A stretch of 64,000 bases of DNA from Undaria pinnatifida (taxonomy: Eukaryota > Sar > Phaeophyceae > Laminariales > Alariaceae), in contig JABAKD010000023.1 of assembly GCA_012845835.1 (NCBI GenBank), positions 21,298,203-21,362,202 on the forward strand, written 5' to 3'. The translations under genes were made by a program, and so were the position numbers. Shown here one piece after another: positions 55,961 to 64,000 of this stretch (within the stretch, counting starts at the first letter, position 1; each line of letters begins with the position of its first letter). The notes beneath the pieces are model-generated. The model worked only from the letters and a program-made list of their open reading frames with translations. It had not been told where the DNA came from and ran no database searches.

Positions 55961-56167
55961 ACATAAAGTGTATTTGGTTGTCAACCTGCAGTACACTCAG
56001 CCAATTCTCAACACAGCACTACCGAAAATACAGGGTGTTGACATCTAGTCTAGTGTCTTACCTATGTGTCGCACGGCGCTGAACACACTGACAACGGGAA
56101 CAAAATCTCAACATCAGTAGCTGACAGCAAACATCAAATTCAGACAACACGAAGAAATGAAACTCAC

Positions 56168-56624
56168 GTTTCGTCAAGCTCTCAGCTCCTTCGTTAGGGA
56201 CGCCGATCGTAGGTGAATCACAGGTGTCCGCATCACACCAGTCACACACACGAGGGTTGTCGCCGCTTCCCCAGTGCTTCTTGTTGAGGTTATGAAAAGC
56301 TTGGCACGTGGAAAGGTCGTCACTCCTGCGGGTGTCGCAGACATCGTACTGAGAACTCCCGTTTTTTCTAGTTCGTGCGATGAGGAAGCCGTCACAACCC
56401 TTTCTCGGGCACGGCCAATCAGGATTGCCAGAAGAAGCTGGGTCCCGTTCTTGCCCGACCAACGTCCACACGCCTGATCCTGAACCTCCACCAACCCCAC
56501 TGTTGGCGGAGCCTCCTCCCGCACTAGCCTTGGTCCGCTTCGCGATTTTCAGCTTCAAATTGTTATTGCCGATCCAGCAAATTTCGAATTCAAATTGTTT
56601 GCAGCCGTCAACGGCAATTCCCTC
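56168..56624 (-). CDS. Cys-rich gene, first recognisable exon (copy C)
   Basis: Open on the minus strand to the donor GTGAGT at 56162-56167. CPRKGC, CDTRR (the second Cys of CDTC has become Arg) and CDWCDADTC are visible, so one conserved Cys is lost in this copy. Confidence 0.58.
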
Positions 56625-56931
56625 TCAGCCAGCAATTGGCCAACTTCAAATGTAAAAGTACAAAAAAGAAGTTGCTAAAAAGCAAAAAAAAAAAATCAGA
56701 GAGCAAAGAAAGCTATAAGCAGTAAAAAGGTATGCAGTAAAAAGACCAGAGAGCGAAGAAAGCTAAGAACTATACGAGTAAGGAAAGCAAGGAAGGCAAG
56801 GAACTTCGGGACGGTTCTTCTCCCCAGCAACTAATTTCTTTTCGGCAATTACGGGCTGAGAAGGGCTGAGAGGGGGGAGGATATGCCGAGCGAGACCTCC
56901 GAGGGGGTCGAGAACTAAGTAATTAAGTCTA

Positions 56932-57290
56932 TGTATAAATCCTTTTTTGGTGTCAAGTATTTGATCAGGAGCTTTTTGTATCGGCCAAAGTATGCGATTC
57001 GTGAAATTGGAATTCTCGGTCGAATATAGCATCGTTCGAGCGCCGCCTGCGGGGGGCGGCTCCAACGCCCCTCGCCATTCCGTGTCCGTTCCGCACATCG
57101 ACGTGAACGAGGACGGATGCCGAGCGAGACAAGCGAGAAGTTGCAAAAATACCGCATGTCGAGGAGGGATTTCGGGAATTTTGGTTGCATCTTGATGTCT
57201 GCAACGCCTAAATGATTTACAAAATTGGCATCATTTCCAAACGGTACGTGATAATGTTTGGAATTTTGCGGTGGCATGTGCAACTTAGTA
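56932..57290 (+). repeat. Dispersed repeat X, second copy
   Basis: Homologous to 8118-8450. Its last ~90 bp (GATTTACA.AATTGGC ... TTTTGCGGTGGCA) are repeated in diverged form at 57335-57435, followed both times by TTGTTTGGTCACAGAT.GTGCACCAGG. Confidence 0.78.
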
Positions 57291-57800
57291 TTGTTTGGTC
57301 ACAGATTGTGCACCAGGTGTTTAATTGCACGCGCCTGGATGATTTACAATATTGGCTTCATTTACAAACGGTACTTATATGATGACGTTTCTAAACAATA
57401 TGTACTTGATAATGTTTGGAATTTTGCGGTGGCAACTAATTATTGTTTGGTCACAGATGGTGCACCAGGCACTCGAGACAAGACGAAGCAAGGTTATTAG
57501 CCCCGTCCCGCCCGAGACCCAGAGCAGCATAGGGCAGCAGCTGCCAGGGGTGTGAGACGAGGCATGCACGGCATGGGCTAGAAAACGTTGCCTGCAACAA
57601 CTGCCCGCCACAGCACAAACGCGCGGAAGCCGCCATGGGTCATGATTTGAGTTTTGCTTTACGTGGTTACTGCTGTTGGAGTAGCTTGAACGAACGCAGG
57701 CAAGGGGGGTTGACATAACAAAGGATTAACTGACTGCTGTGCTCCAGCTAGCTACTGCTGTGGAGTGCCCTCATCAACTGGAACCAAGCAACAAACACAC
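57291..57800. other. Partial tandem repeat of X end, then unassigned sequence
   Basis: 57335-57470 repeats the X terminus. The rest up to the higher-order array has no recognised feature. Confidence 0.5.
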
Positions 57801-57970
57801 ATCTTGCCCGGGCTCGAGAGCAAGGGCGCCGGTCTGTCAAAGGGCTAATCCAGCCGTCGCGGTGATTCGTTATTCATGGTGCCGCGCTGTAGGCTTCATA
57901 CGTGCAGCGGTTGGTTGCGTGTGTGCTGTTGGGCTGTCATGTGCTGTGTGCGTGCTGGCCATGTGGCTGC

Positions 57971-58348
57971 ATGTGTGTGGCTGCAAGACGACACATGATG
58001 CGTCCAGAAGAACGCGTGTTAATTATACCAGTAGTAGTAGATCGCTCAAATAATTCGGCTTTTTATATTATTGCGTTCGGTGCTGTTGGAGTGTTCATCA
58101 TTTTGAGCGTGCTTGGTCTGCAGATACAGATAGGCTCAAAACCGTCCCTTTGCGCGACCTTACGCAAAAACATTCAGCAGGAGGAGTTACTGTATGAGGA
58201 ATGTGTAAAACTTCGTCGGGTGAATACGCACGTGAAAAACTTGCATCTGCCACAGACTGAGGGCCCTCATCAACATATACCAAGCAAAAGACAGACACAC
58301 ATCTTGCCCGGGCTCGAGAACAGGGGCGCCGGTCTGTCAAAGGGCTAA
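57971..58348 (+). CDS. Small membrane-protein-like ORF, A-type copy 1
   Basis: ATG start MCVAARRHMM; a basic/acidic head, then one hydrophobic segment (AFYIIAFGAVGVFIILSVLG, about residues 30-50), then a charged tail ending KNIQQEELLYEECV. Copies 1 and 3 read through a codon that is a stop in A2 (TGTATAA against TGTAAAA), adding ~48 residues. No family recognised; presence in every monomer could be passive. Confidence 0.45.
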   Translation: MCVAARRHMMRPEERVLIIPVVVDRSNNSAFYIIAFGAVGVFIILSVLGLQIQIGSKPSLCATLRKNIQQEELLYEECVKLRRVNTHVKNLHLPQTEGPHQHIPSKRQTHILPGLENRGAGLSKG

Positions 58349-58470
58349 TCCAGCCATCGCGGTCGTTCGTTATTAGTGGTGCCGCGCTGTAGGCTTCATA
58401 CGTGCAGCGGTTGGTTGCGTGTGTGCTGTTGGGCTGTCACGTCCTGTGTGCGCGCTGACCATGTGGCTGC

Positions 58471-58704
58471 ATGTGTGTGGCTGCAAGACGACACATACAT
58501 GATACGTCCAGAAGAACGCGTGTTATACCAGTAGTAGATCGCTCTAATAATTCGTCTTTTTATATTGTCGCGTTTGGTGCTGTTGGAGTGTTCATCATTT
58601 TGAGCGTGCTTGGTCTGCTGATACAGATAGGCTCAAACCGTCCCTTTGCGCGACGTCGCAAAAACATTCAGCAGGAGGAGTTACTGTATGAGGAATGTGT
58701 ATAA
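58471..58704 (+). CDS. Small membrane-protein-like ORF, B-type copy 1
   Basis: 77 codons, ATG start MCVAARRHIHD. A four-base gain after the His codon is offset a few codons later, and two further indels near the tail sum to minus three bases, so the hydrophobic segment and ELLYEECV tail stay in the same frame as in A. Confidence 0.45.
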   Translation: MCVAARRHIHDTSRRTRVIPVVDRSNNSSFYIVAFGAVGVFIILSVLGLLIQIGSNRPFARRRKNIQQEELLYEECV

Positions 58705-58964
58705 CTTCGTCGGGTGAATACGCACGTGAAAAAATTGCATCTGCCACAGACTGAGGGCCCTCATCAACTAATACCAAGCAAAAGACAGACACACATCTTG
58801 CCCGGGCTCGAGAACAGGGGCGCCGGTCTGTCAAAGGGCTAATCCAGCCATCGCGGTCGTTCGTTATTAGTGGTGCCGCGCTGTAGGCTTCATACGTGCA
58901 GCGGTTGGTTGCGTGTGTGCTGTTGGGCTGTCATGTGCTGTGTGCGTGCTGGCCATGTGGCTGC

Positions 58965-59204
58965 ATGTGTGTGGCTGCAAGACGACACATGATGCGTCCA
59001 GAAGAACGCGTGTTAATTATACCAGTAGTAGTAGATCGCTCAAATAATTCGGCTTTTTATATTATTGCGTTCGGTGCTGTTGGAGTGTTCATCATTTTGA
59101 GCGTGCTTGGTCTGCAGATACAGATAGGCTCAAAACCGTCCCTTTGCGCGACCTTACGCAAAAACATTCAGCAGGAGGAGTTACTGTATGAGGAATGTGT
59201 ATAA
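58965..59204 (+). CDS. Small membrane-protein-like ORF, A-type copy 2
   Basis: Same as A copy 1 but stops after YEECV (79 codons). Confidence 0.45.
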   Translation: MCVAARRHMMRPEERVLIIPVVVDRSNNSAFYIIAFGAVGVFIILSVLGLQIQIGSKPSLCATLRKNIQQEELLYEECV

Positions 59205-59464
59205 CTTCGTCGGGTGAATACGCACGTGAAAAACTTGCATCTGCCACAGACTGAGGGCCCTCATCAACATATACCAAGCAAAAGACAGACACACATCTTG
59301 CCCGGGCTCGAGAACAGGGGCGCCGGTCTGTCAAAGGGCTAATCCAGCCATCGCGGTCGTTCGTTATTAGTGGTGCCGCGCTGTAGGCTTCATACGTGCA
59401 GCGGTTGGTTGCGTGTGTGCTGTTGGGCTGTCACGTCCTGTGTGCGCGCTGACCATGTGGCTGC

Positions 59465-59698
59465 ATGTGTGTAGCTGCAAGACGACACATACATGATACG
59501 TCCAGAAGAACGCGTGTTATACCAGTAGTAGATCGCTCTAATAATTCGTCTTTTTATATTGTCGCGTTTGGTGCTGTTGGAGTGTTCATCATTTTGAGCG
59601 TGCTTGGTCTGCTGATACAGATAGGCTCAAACCGTCCCTTTGCGCGACGTCGCAAAAACATTCAGCAGGAGGAGTTACTGTATGAGGAATGTGTATAA
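59465..59698 (+). CDS. Small membrane-protein-like ORF, B-type copy 2
   Basis: Protein appears identical to B copy 1 (77 codons). Confidence 0.45.
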   Translation: MCVAARRHIHDTSRRTRVIPVVDRSNNSSFYIVAFGAVGVFIILSVLGLLIQIGSNRPFARRRKNIQQEELLYEECV

Positions 59699-59958
59699 CT
59701 TCGTCGGGTGAATACGCACGTGAAAAAATTGCATCTGCCACAGACTGAGGGCCCTCATCAACTAATACCAAGCAAAAGACAGACACACATCTTGCCCGGG
59801 CTCGAGAACAGGGGCGCCGGTCTGTCAAAGGGCTAATCCAGCCATCGCGGTCGTTCGTTATTAGTGGTGCCGCGCTGTAGGCTTCATACGTGCAGCGGTT
59901 GGTTGCGTGTGTGCTGTTGGGCTGTCATGTGCTGTGTGCGTGCTGGCCATGTGGCTGC

Positions 59959-60336
59959 ATGTGTGTGGCTGCAAGACGACACATGATGCGTCCAGAAGAA
60001 CGCGTGTTAATTATACCAGTAGTAGTAGATCGCTCAAATAATTCGGCTTTTTATATTATTGCGTTTGGTGCTGTTGGAGTGTTCATCATTTTGAGCGTGC
60101 TTGGTCTGCAGATACAGATAGGCTCAAAACCGTCCCTTTGCGCGACCTTACGCAAAAACATTCAGCAGGAGGAGTTACTGTATGAGGAATGTGTAAAACT
60201 TCGTCGGGTGAATACGCACGTGAAAAACTTGCATCTGCCACAGACTGAGGGCCCTCATCAACTAATACCAAGCAAAAGACAGACACACATCTTGCCCGGG
60301 CTCGAGAACAGGGGCGCCGGTCTGTCAAAGGGCTAA
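59959..60336 (+). CDS. Small membrane-protein-like ORF, A-type copy 3
   Basis: As A copy 1, including the read-through tail; one His to Leu difference near the end. Confidence 0.45.
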   Translation: MCVAARRHMMRPEERVLIIPVVVDRSNNSAFYIIAFGAVGVFIILSVLGLQIQIGSKPSLCATLRKNIQQEELLYEECVKLRRVNTHVKNLHLPQTEGPHQLIPSKRQTHILPGLENRGAGLSKG

Positions 60337-60458
60337 TCCAGCCATCGCGGTCGTTCGTTATTAGTGGTGCCGCGCTGTAGGCTTCATACGTGCAGCGGTT
60401 GGTTGCGTGTGTGCTGTTTGGCTGTCACGTCCTGTGTGCGCGCTGACCATGTGGCTGC

Positions 60459-60749
60459 ATGTGTGTGGCTGCAAGACGACACATACATGATACGTCCAGA
60501 AGAACGCGTGTTATACCAGTAGTAGTAGATCGCTCTAATAATTCGTCTTTTTATATTGTCGCGTTTGGTGCTGTTGGAGTGTTCATCATTTTGAGCGTGC
60601 TTGGTCTGCCGATACAGATAGGCTCAAACCGTTCCTTTGCGCGACGTCGCAAAAACATGCTGCAGGAGGAGTTACTGTATGAAGAATGTGTAGACTATAA
60701 CTTCGTCGGGGGAATACGCACACGAACATTTACATCTGCTACAGTGTGA
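60459..60749 (+). CDS. Small membrane-protein-like ORF, B-type copy 3, altered tail
   Basis: Last monomer; 96 codons. The tail is extended (ECVDYNFVGGIRTRTF) and the monomer diverges after about 60700. Confidence 0.42.
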   Translation: MCVAARRHIHDTSRRTRVIPVVVDRSNNSSFYIVAFGAVGVFIILSVLGLPIQIGSNRSFARRRKNMLQEELLYEECVDYNFVGGIRTRTFTSATV

Positions 60750-60750
60750 T

Positions 60751-61309
60751 AAGATATTAGTACAGCAACGACGGACAACTTACAAAAAGAAATACCAGGT
60801 ATACAAATAACTCGTGAGCGATGGCGTGCTTTTCGTAGACGAATGTGCATACTACGACTGATTCTACGATAGCCCCCCCCAAAACCAGCGATTTTGTTTA
60901 ACCAACGTTTCATGGCTGCTCGACACAAGGAAGGATACTATCGAAAACATACTATCCACACATTTTCTTGTGTGCAAAGGTCTTTCGATCGATGACGTCG
61001 GGGGGTCGAGGGACACCGTAGTTCAGGAGAAACAATCGAGAGCTGGTTTTGAAACCAGCGATTTCGTTAAAGAAAAGTTGGGGGGGCTACCGTAGAACGA
61101 CTCCTACGACATCTGCGAAAGGTTTCCTACGGCCAGCAACGAAAGCGGGAATACAACTTTATTACGAAGCAAAATCAGACGGCAACCCTTCACAACAAAC
61201 AAATAAAAAATCCCTAGACAACGTACATGACGCAAATGACCAGCCGAATTGCGACCGCGCCAATAATTGCGATCTTAGAGTTAGTAAAGTTCGATCCAAT
61301 AGGCCAAGA
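60751..61309. other. Unassigned sequence between array and detached monomer
   Basis: AAACCAGCGATTT(T/C)GTT occurs twice (about 60883 and 61051), each near a C or G run. No gene recognised. Confidence 0.45.
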
Positions 61310-61660
61310 CAGACACACATCTTGCCCGGGCTCGAGAACAGGGGCACCGGTCTGTCAAAGGGCTAATCCAGCCGTCGCGGTCATTTGTTGTTCATGGTGC
61401 CGCGCTGTAGGCTTCATACACCCAGCAGTTGGTTGCGTGTGTGCTGTTGGGCTGTCATGTGCTGTGTGCGTGGTGGCCATGTGGCTGAAGGTGTGACTGC
61501 AAGACGACACATACATGTGTGATGATACGTCCAGAAGAACGCGTGCTATACCAGTAGTAGTAGATCGCTCTAATATCTCGGCTTTTTATATTATTGCGTT
61601 TGGTGCTGTTGGAGTGTTCATCATTTTGAGCGTGCTTGGTCTACAATAGGCTCAAACCTG
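61310..61660 (+). repeat. Detached, diverged monomer of the 497-bp repeat
   Basis: ATCTTGCCCGGGCTCGAG at 61319 through TTTGAGCGTGCTTGGTCTAC near 61650; the reading frame of the small ORF is broken upstream of the hydrophobic part. Confidence 0.85.
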
Positions 61661-61664
61661 ATCT

Positions 61665-62000
61665 GTCATACGGATTAAGTTGTGTTGGGGCCTACCTTCC
61701 ACAGAGTCGGCGGCTGTTAGTGATAGTGGTACGATTTCATACCGGTCTGGGATTATTTTTCTATATCCCCTTTAGGGCTCCTCTCTAAGTGATTTCTTCG
61801 TACATTGTGCAAGTAAGCCCGGAGGACCCATCGTGTATCTCACGCCGAGTCGGAGAGCTGTTTTGTGACTACGAGGTCGTATAATCAAATACTGATCTGT
61901 CGTGCGGATAAAGTTGTTTTGAGGCCTACCTTCCACAGAGTCGGGCGCTGTTAGTGATAGTAGTGGTACGATTTCATACCGGACTAGGATTTTTTTTGTT
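61665..62000 (+). repeat. Direct duplication, ~235-bp spacing
   Basis: GGCCTACCTTCCACAGAGTC...GTGGTACGATTTCATACCGG occurs at about 61690 and 61922 with similar flanks. Confidence 0.85.
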
Positions 62001-62469
62001 TGTCTTATGTGAGGCTTGATTATCCGCCTTTTTCCGTTTAGCTTGCCGTTTATCTGGTGTAAGGTCTCTGCGTTGAAAGTACCAATTGGATCGAGGGCAT
62101 TTCTATGTCCCTTTTATTATTTATTGGATCGAGGGCATTATATGTCCCCTTTAGCGCCCCTCTTTAAGTCTGCATAATTGGTTATTAATTTTTGTATATT
62201 TTCACCAGTGTAAGTGCGGCGTACATTGAAGTAGCTAATTGAGGGCATGCAGTGTCGTCTTTTTTAGTTATTTTCTGTGAGTGAATTCGTCGTATATTTT
62301 GTAAACAAACATGGTAAGTTCTTCGTCTACTGTGGGAGTAAACACCGAGGGGTTTTCGAAGGCACAATCAACGGCGCCTTCCTTTTTTTGCTTCCTTAAA
62401 TTCAACATTTCCAACAATTCATTCCGTCCGATATCATTTTATTGATGACATCTCCTCTTTCCTTTTCGC
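62001..62469. other. AT-rich unassigned sequence
   Basis: TTGGATCGAGGGCATT is repeated at 62086 and 62127. No gene recognised. Confidence 0.5.
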
Positions 62470-62862
62470 CTTGAAGCCTCGAAGCCAAGCAGGTTCTCAA
62501 ATTCTCCTTACGGCATTTCTGGCCTACTTTTGCTTGGCGACGGTTTTAATAACAGTGTTTCGCCTATGCTTGCTTCCTTCGTTTTTATGTTTTCCTTCCA
62601 TCAAAGTGAACCTTTAGAACCTCATGTTCGTGTTAAACTCTTGGCATTACTTTAAGCTTCAATTTCTTTATTACTACAACTTATTTCGTCGAGTGCTACC
62701 CTTCCTCACCCAAAGAATGGGCGCCATGGAATGTCAAATTATGATCTTTAGAACTTCATATTCGTATTAAACTCTCGGCATTACTTTAAACTTCCAATAA
62801 TGTCGAATCGAACAGCCACAACTTTTCGCCCTTTTTTTCCTCGTCCGAGTGCGGAGCCCTTG
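62470..62862 (+). mobile_element. Hairpin-family element related to 11330-11647 (hairpin lost)
   Basis: Contains TTAAACTC(T/C)(T)GGCATTACTTTAA twice (about 62632 and 62769) and ends GCGGAGCCCTTG at 62851-62862. A fragment GAATGGGCGCC at 62715 looks like one arm of the hairpin. The base pair after CCCTTG is AG, not TA, the only exception in the window. Confidence 0.68.
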
Positions 62863-63357
62863 AGCTTTATTGCTATACGTTTGCAATTCAGAATGAGATG
62901 TCATACAGAAAACAGCGAAGAAGGAGAAGCAAAGAGAGAACCAGAGAGAGTGCGGGAGACTAGAAAGAGGATAGAGACAAGACACGAACAGCAGAGGAAG
63001 ACATAAACACAGCAACAACACAGATTTCTTGTACCTCACTACACGGCTGCGTGTTGCTGCCGTTGGGTGTTCGGGCGAGTTCGGTGTGCGTGCTCGCTGC
63101 TGCGGTGCGCATCATACCGTACCTGTGGGATGGCCCGGCGCTGATGTGCTCCTGCTCTCCTTTCCGCTTCTTCTTTTTCTGCTGCTGCTACCTTCTGGGC
63201 CTCTGTTCGGCTGATGGCAATCTTCTTCTGCGAGGCCGGATATGTGCTTGAGATCGGTCTGTCCTCTGGTGGTGGTCGTGGCTGGCGTGATGGTGTGTCT
63301 GTTGTCTTCGTGGTTTCTGAGACAAGTTTGAATTTCAATCCAATTTTCCATACAAAG
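62863..63357 (-). repeat. Repeat P, copy 3 (partial)
   Basis: Matches 24220-24730 in the same orientation, bounded on both sides by hairpin-family termini (CCCTTG on the left, TA|CAGGGG on the right). Confidence 0.85.
63039..63338 (-). pseudogene. Conserved hydrophilic ORF of repeat P, copy 3 (frameshifted)
   Basis: The C-terminal two thirds match 12050-12385 with a two-codon gap in the Ala/Glu run, but the N-terminal part is in a different frame and the start is lost to the neighbouring insertion. Confidence 0.42.
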
Positions 63358-63359
63358 TA

Positions 63360-64000
63360 CAGGGGCTCCGCTCCGCGGGCGGCTGACGCCGCCCGCTACG
63401 CTCGCGCAAGGCAAGGAAGAATGCAACTAAAAACATGTAAAGGGGGCAGAAAGAAGAGGCGTACGATTTGGTGCGAACATCGCTTTGGTAATGCCAAGAG
63501 CTGCTCGTGCAGAGCAAATTGCCTTGTTGTTGTGCTCAGCTGTGCTGTGTGCTTTTGTTACCGGCGTAACGTTCTGATCGGCAGTACGGGGGTACTTTGC
63601 GTGGGGGAAAAAACAGGGGGCCGTGCGTGATCGAATACATTGTTGTAGATAAAGAAAAAAGAAGAAAAGTAGTACACAACAACACGTATTATACCCTGTA
63701 CTGCTCTATGTTCGACAGAAAGGACACAGCGCAGCACGACACAGCACCGCAGCGAAAGGCACACGGCACCGCACCGCACGGCTTCGCACGGCGCTACGCT
63801 GCGCTGCTGGGCTGTATTAAGCCGGACTGATCTGAGCTGGGCGTGCATTGTGATCCAACAGCGTAGTACCTGATGGTATGTACAAACCTGGTGTAGTAGT
63901 ACCGTATGTACTGTAAGCCTCAAGGTCTTCTCGTAGGTTCGAATCCCGGTGTCATCGGGGAAAAAAATAATCTTCGTTATAGAATATAATAGATAGATGT
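63360..64000 (-). mobile_element. Hairpin-family element (GCTCCGC subfamily), copy 2, runs off the window
   Basis: TA (63358-63359) then CAGGGGCTCCGCTCCGCGG, a GCGGGCGGC...GCCGCCCGC hairpin, GGTAATGCCAAGAGC at about 63488 and the same GC-rich body and tRNA-like module (63890-63960) as 32599-33275. Confidence 0.8.

Larger units (their letters stand above)
53774..56929 (-). mobile_element. Hairpin element copy C (~3.2 kb)
   Basis: TA (53772-53773) precedes CAAGGGCTTCGCTCGCGG and a GGGCGGC-TCGAC-GCCGCCC hairpin; the far end AATTAAGTC is followed by TA (56930-56931). The internal order of exons and intronic repeats is the same as in copies A and B. Confidence 0.87.
57801..60750 (+). repeat. Higher-order tandem array, 994-bp unit of two ~497-bp monomers
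   Basis: The phrase ATCTTGCCCGGGCTCGAG starts at 57801, 58301, 58795, 59295, 59789 and 60289, so spacings alternate 500, 494, 500, 494, 500. A- and B-type monomers alternate; A copies and B copies are almost identical to each other over 994 bp, while A and B differ by substitutions and indels. Each monomer contains one small membrane-protein-like ORF. A detached monomer lies at 61310-61660. Confidence 0.95.

Overview
This 64 kb window is eukaryotic nuclear DNA and almost entirely repetitive. I see no prokaryotic operons, no rRNA genes, no convincing functional tRNA gene and no ordinary housekeeping gene. Coding remnants are split by introns with good GT...AG sites. The recognisable proteins belong to eukaryotic transposon families: Ty1/copia Gag-Pol, a MULE/FAR1-type transposase, and a DIRS-like tyrosine recombinase with a reverse-transcriptase lead-in. 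Mixed GC content, abundant CAG/GTA microsatellites and this mix of elements suit a protist or macroalga (brown or red algae are my first guesses), but nothing here fixes the species.

Layout, left to right. 0.8-4.3 kb: a ~446-bp satellite whose monomers carry an 18-bp-arm palindrome, interrupted by an LTR-derived insertion. 5.2-8.1 kb: copy A of a ~3 kb transposon ('hairpin element') that carries a spliced Cys-rich gene. 11.3-16.9 kb: a smaller hairpin-terminated relative, a repeat called PQ here, and hairpin-element copy B inserted into PQ. 17.2-21.6 kb: a multi-exon, frameshifted MULE transposase gene. 23.3-24.9 kb: an inverted, uninterrupted PQ copy that serves as the empty site for copy B. 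25.6-26.1 kb: a (TGCGG)n satellite. 28.8-30.6 kb: a non-autonomous hAT element with ACCCG-type subterminal arrays and a perfect 8-bp target duplication. 30.8-32.4 kb: a short LTR element with two 569-bp LTRs. 32.6-34.7 kb: hairpin-family and tRNA-like fragments. 35.2-40.6 kb: G-rich minisatellite arrays interleaved with pieces of a DIRS-like retroelement ending in a broken tyrosine recombinase. 41.1-42.5 kb: LTR fragments. 45.5-51.9 kb: a copia element on the minus strand, internally deleted, with a second hAT element nested in it (8-bp target duplication). 51.9-52.4 kb: a solo LTR. 53.8-56.9 kb: hairpin-element copy C. 57.8-60.7 kb: a higher-order tandem array (500 + 494 bp) of a small membrane-protein-like ORF. 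62.5-64 kb: further hairpin-family and PQ copies.

The most interesting signal is the hairpin-terminated family. At least six termini end in a GC-rich hairpin, a CCCTTG-like end and then TA, although the hairpin sequences differ. A CTTGGCATT motif lies about 100-140 bp inside. The opposite end is unrelated, so there are no terminal inverted repeats. Comparing copy B with its empty site shows insertion at TA with a 2-bp duplication or an equivalent ambiguity. The second notable signal is the 994-bp higher-order array, whose two monomer types differ by indels that restore the same reading frame. Nearly everything else is a transposon or its debris, so the genes do not form a pathway; they record nested insertions.

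Boundaries were read by eye and are approximate unless a target duplication is quoted. Many open frames here have no ATG, so starts are given only where an ATG is visible.
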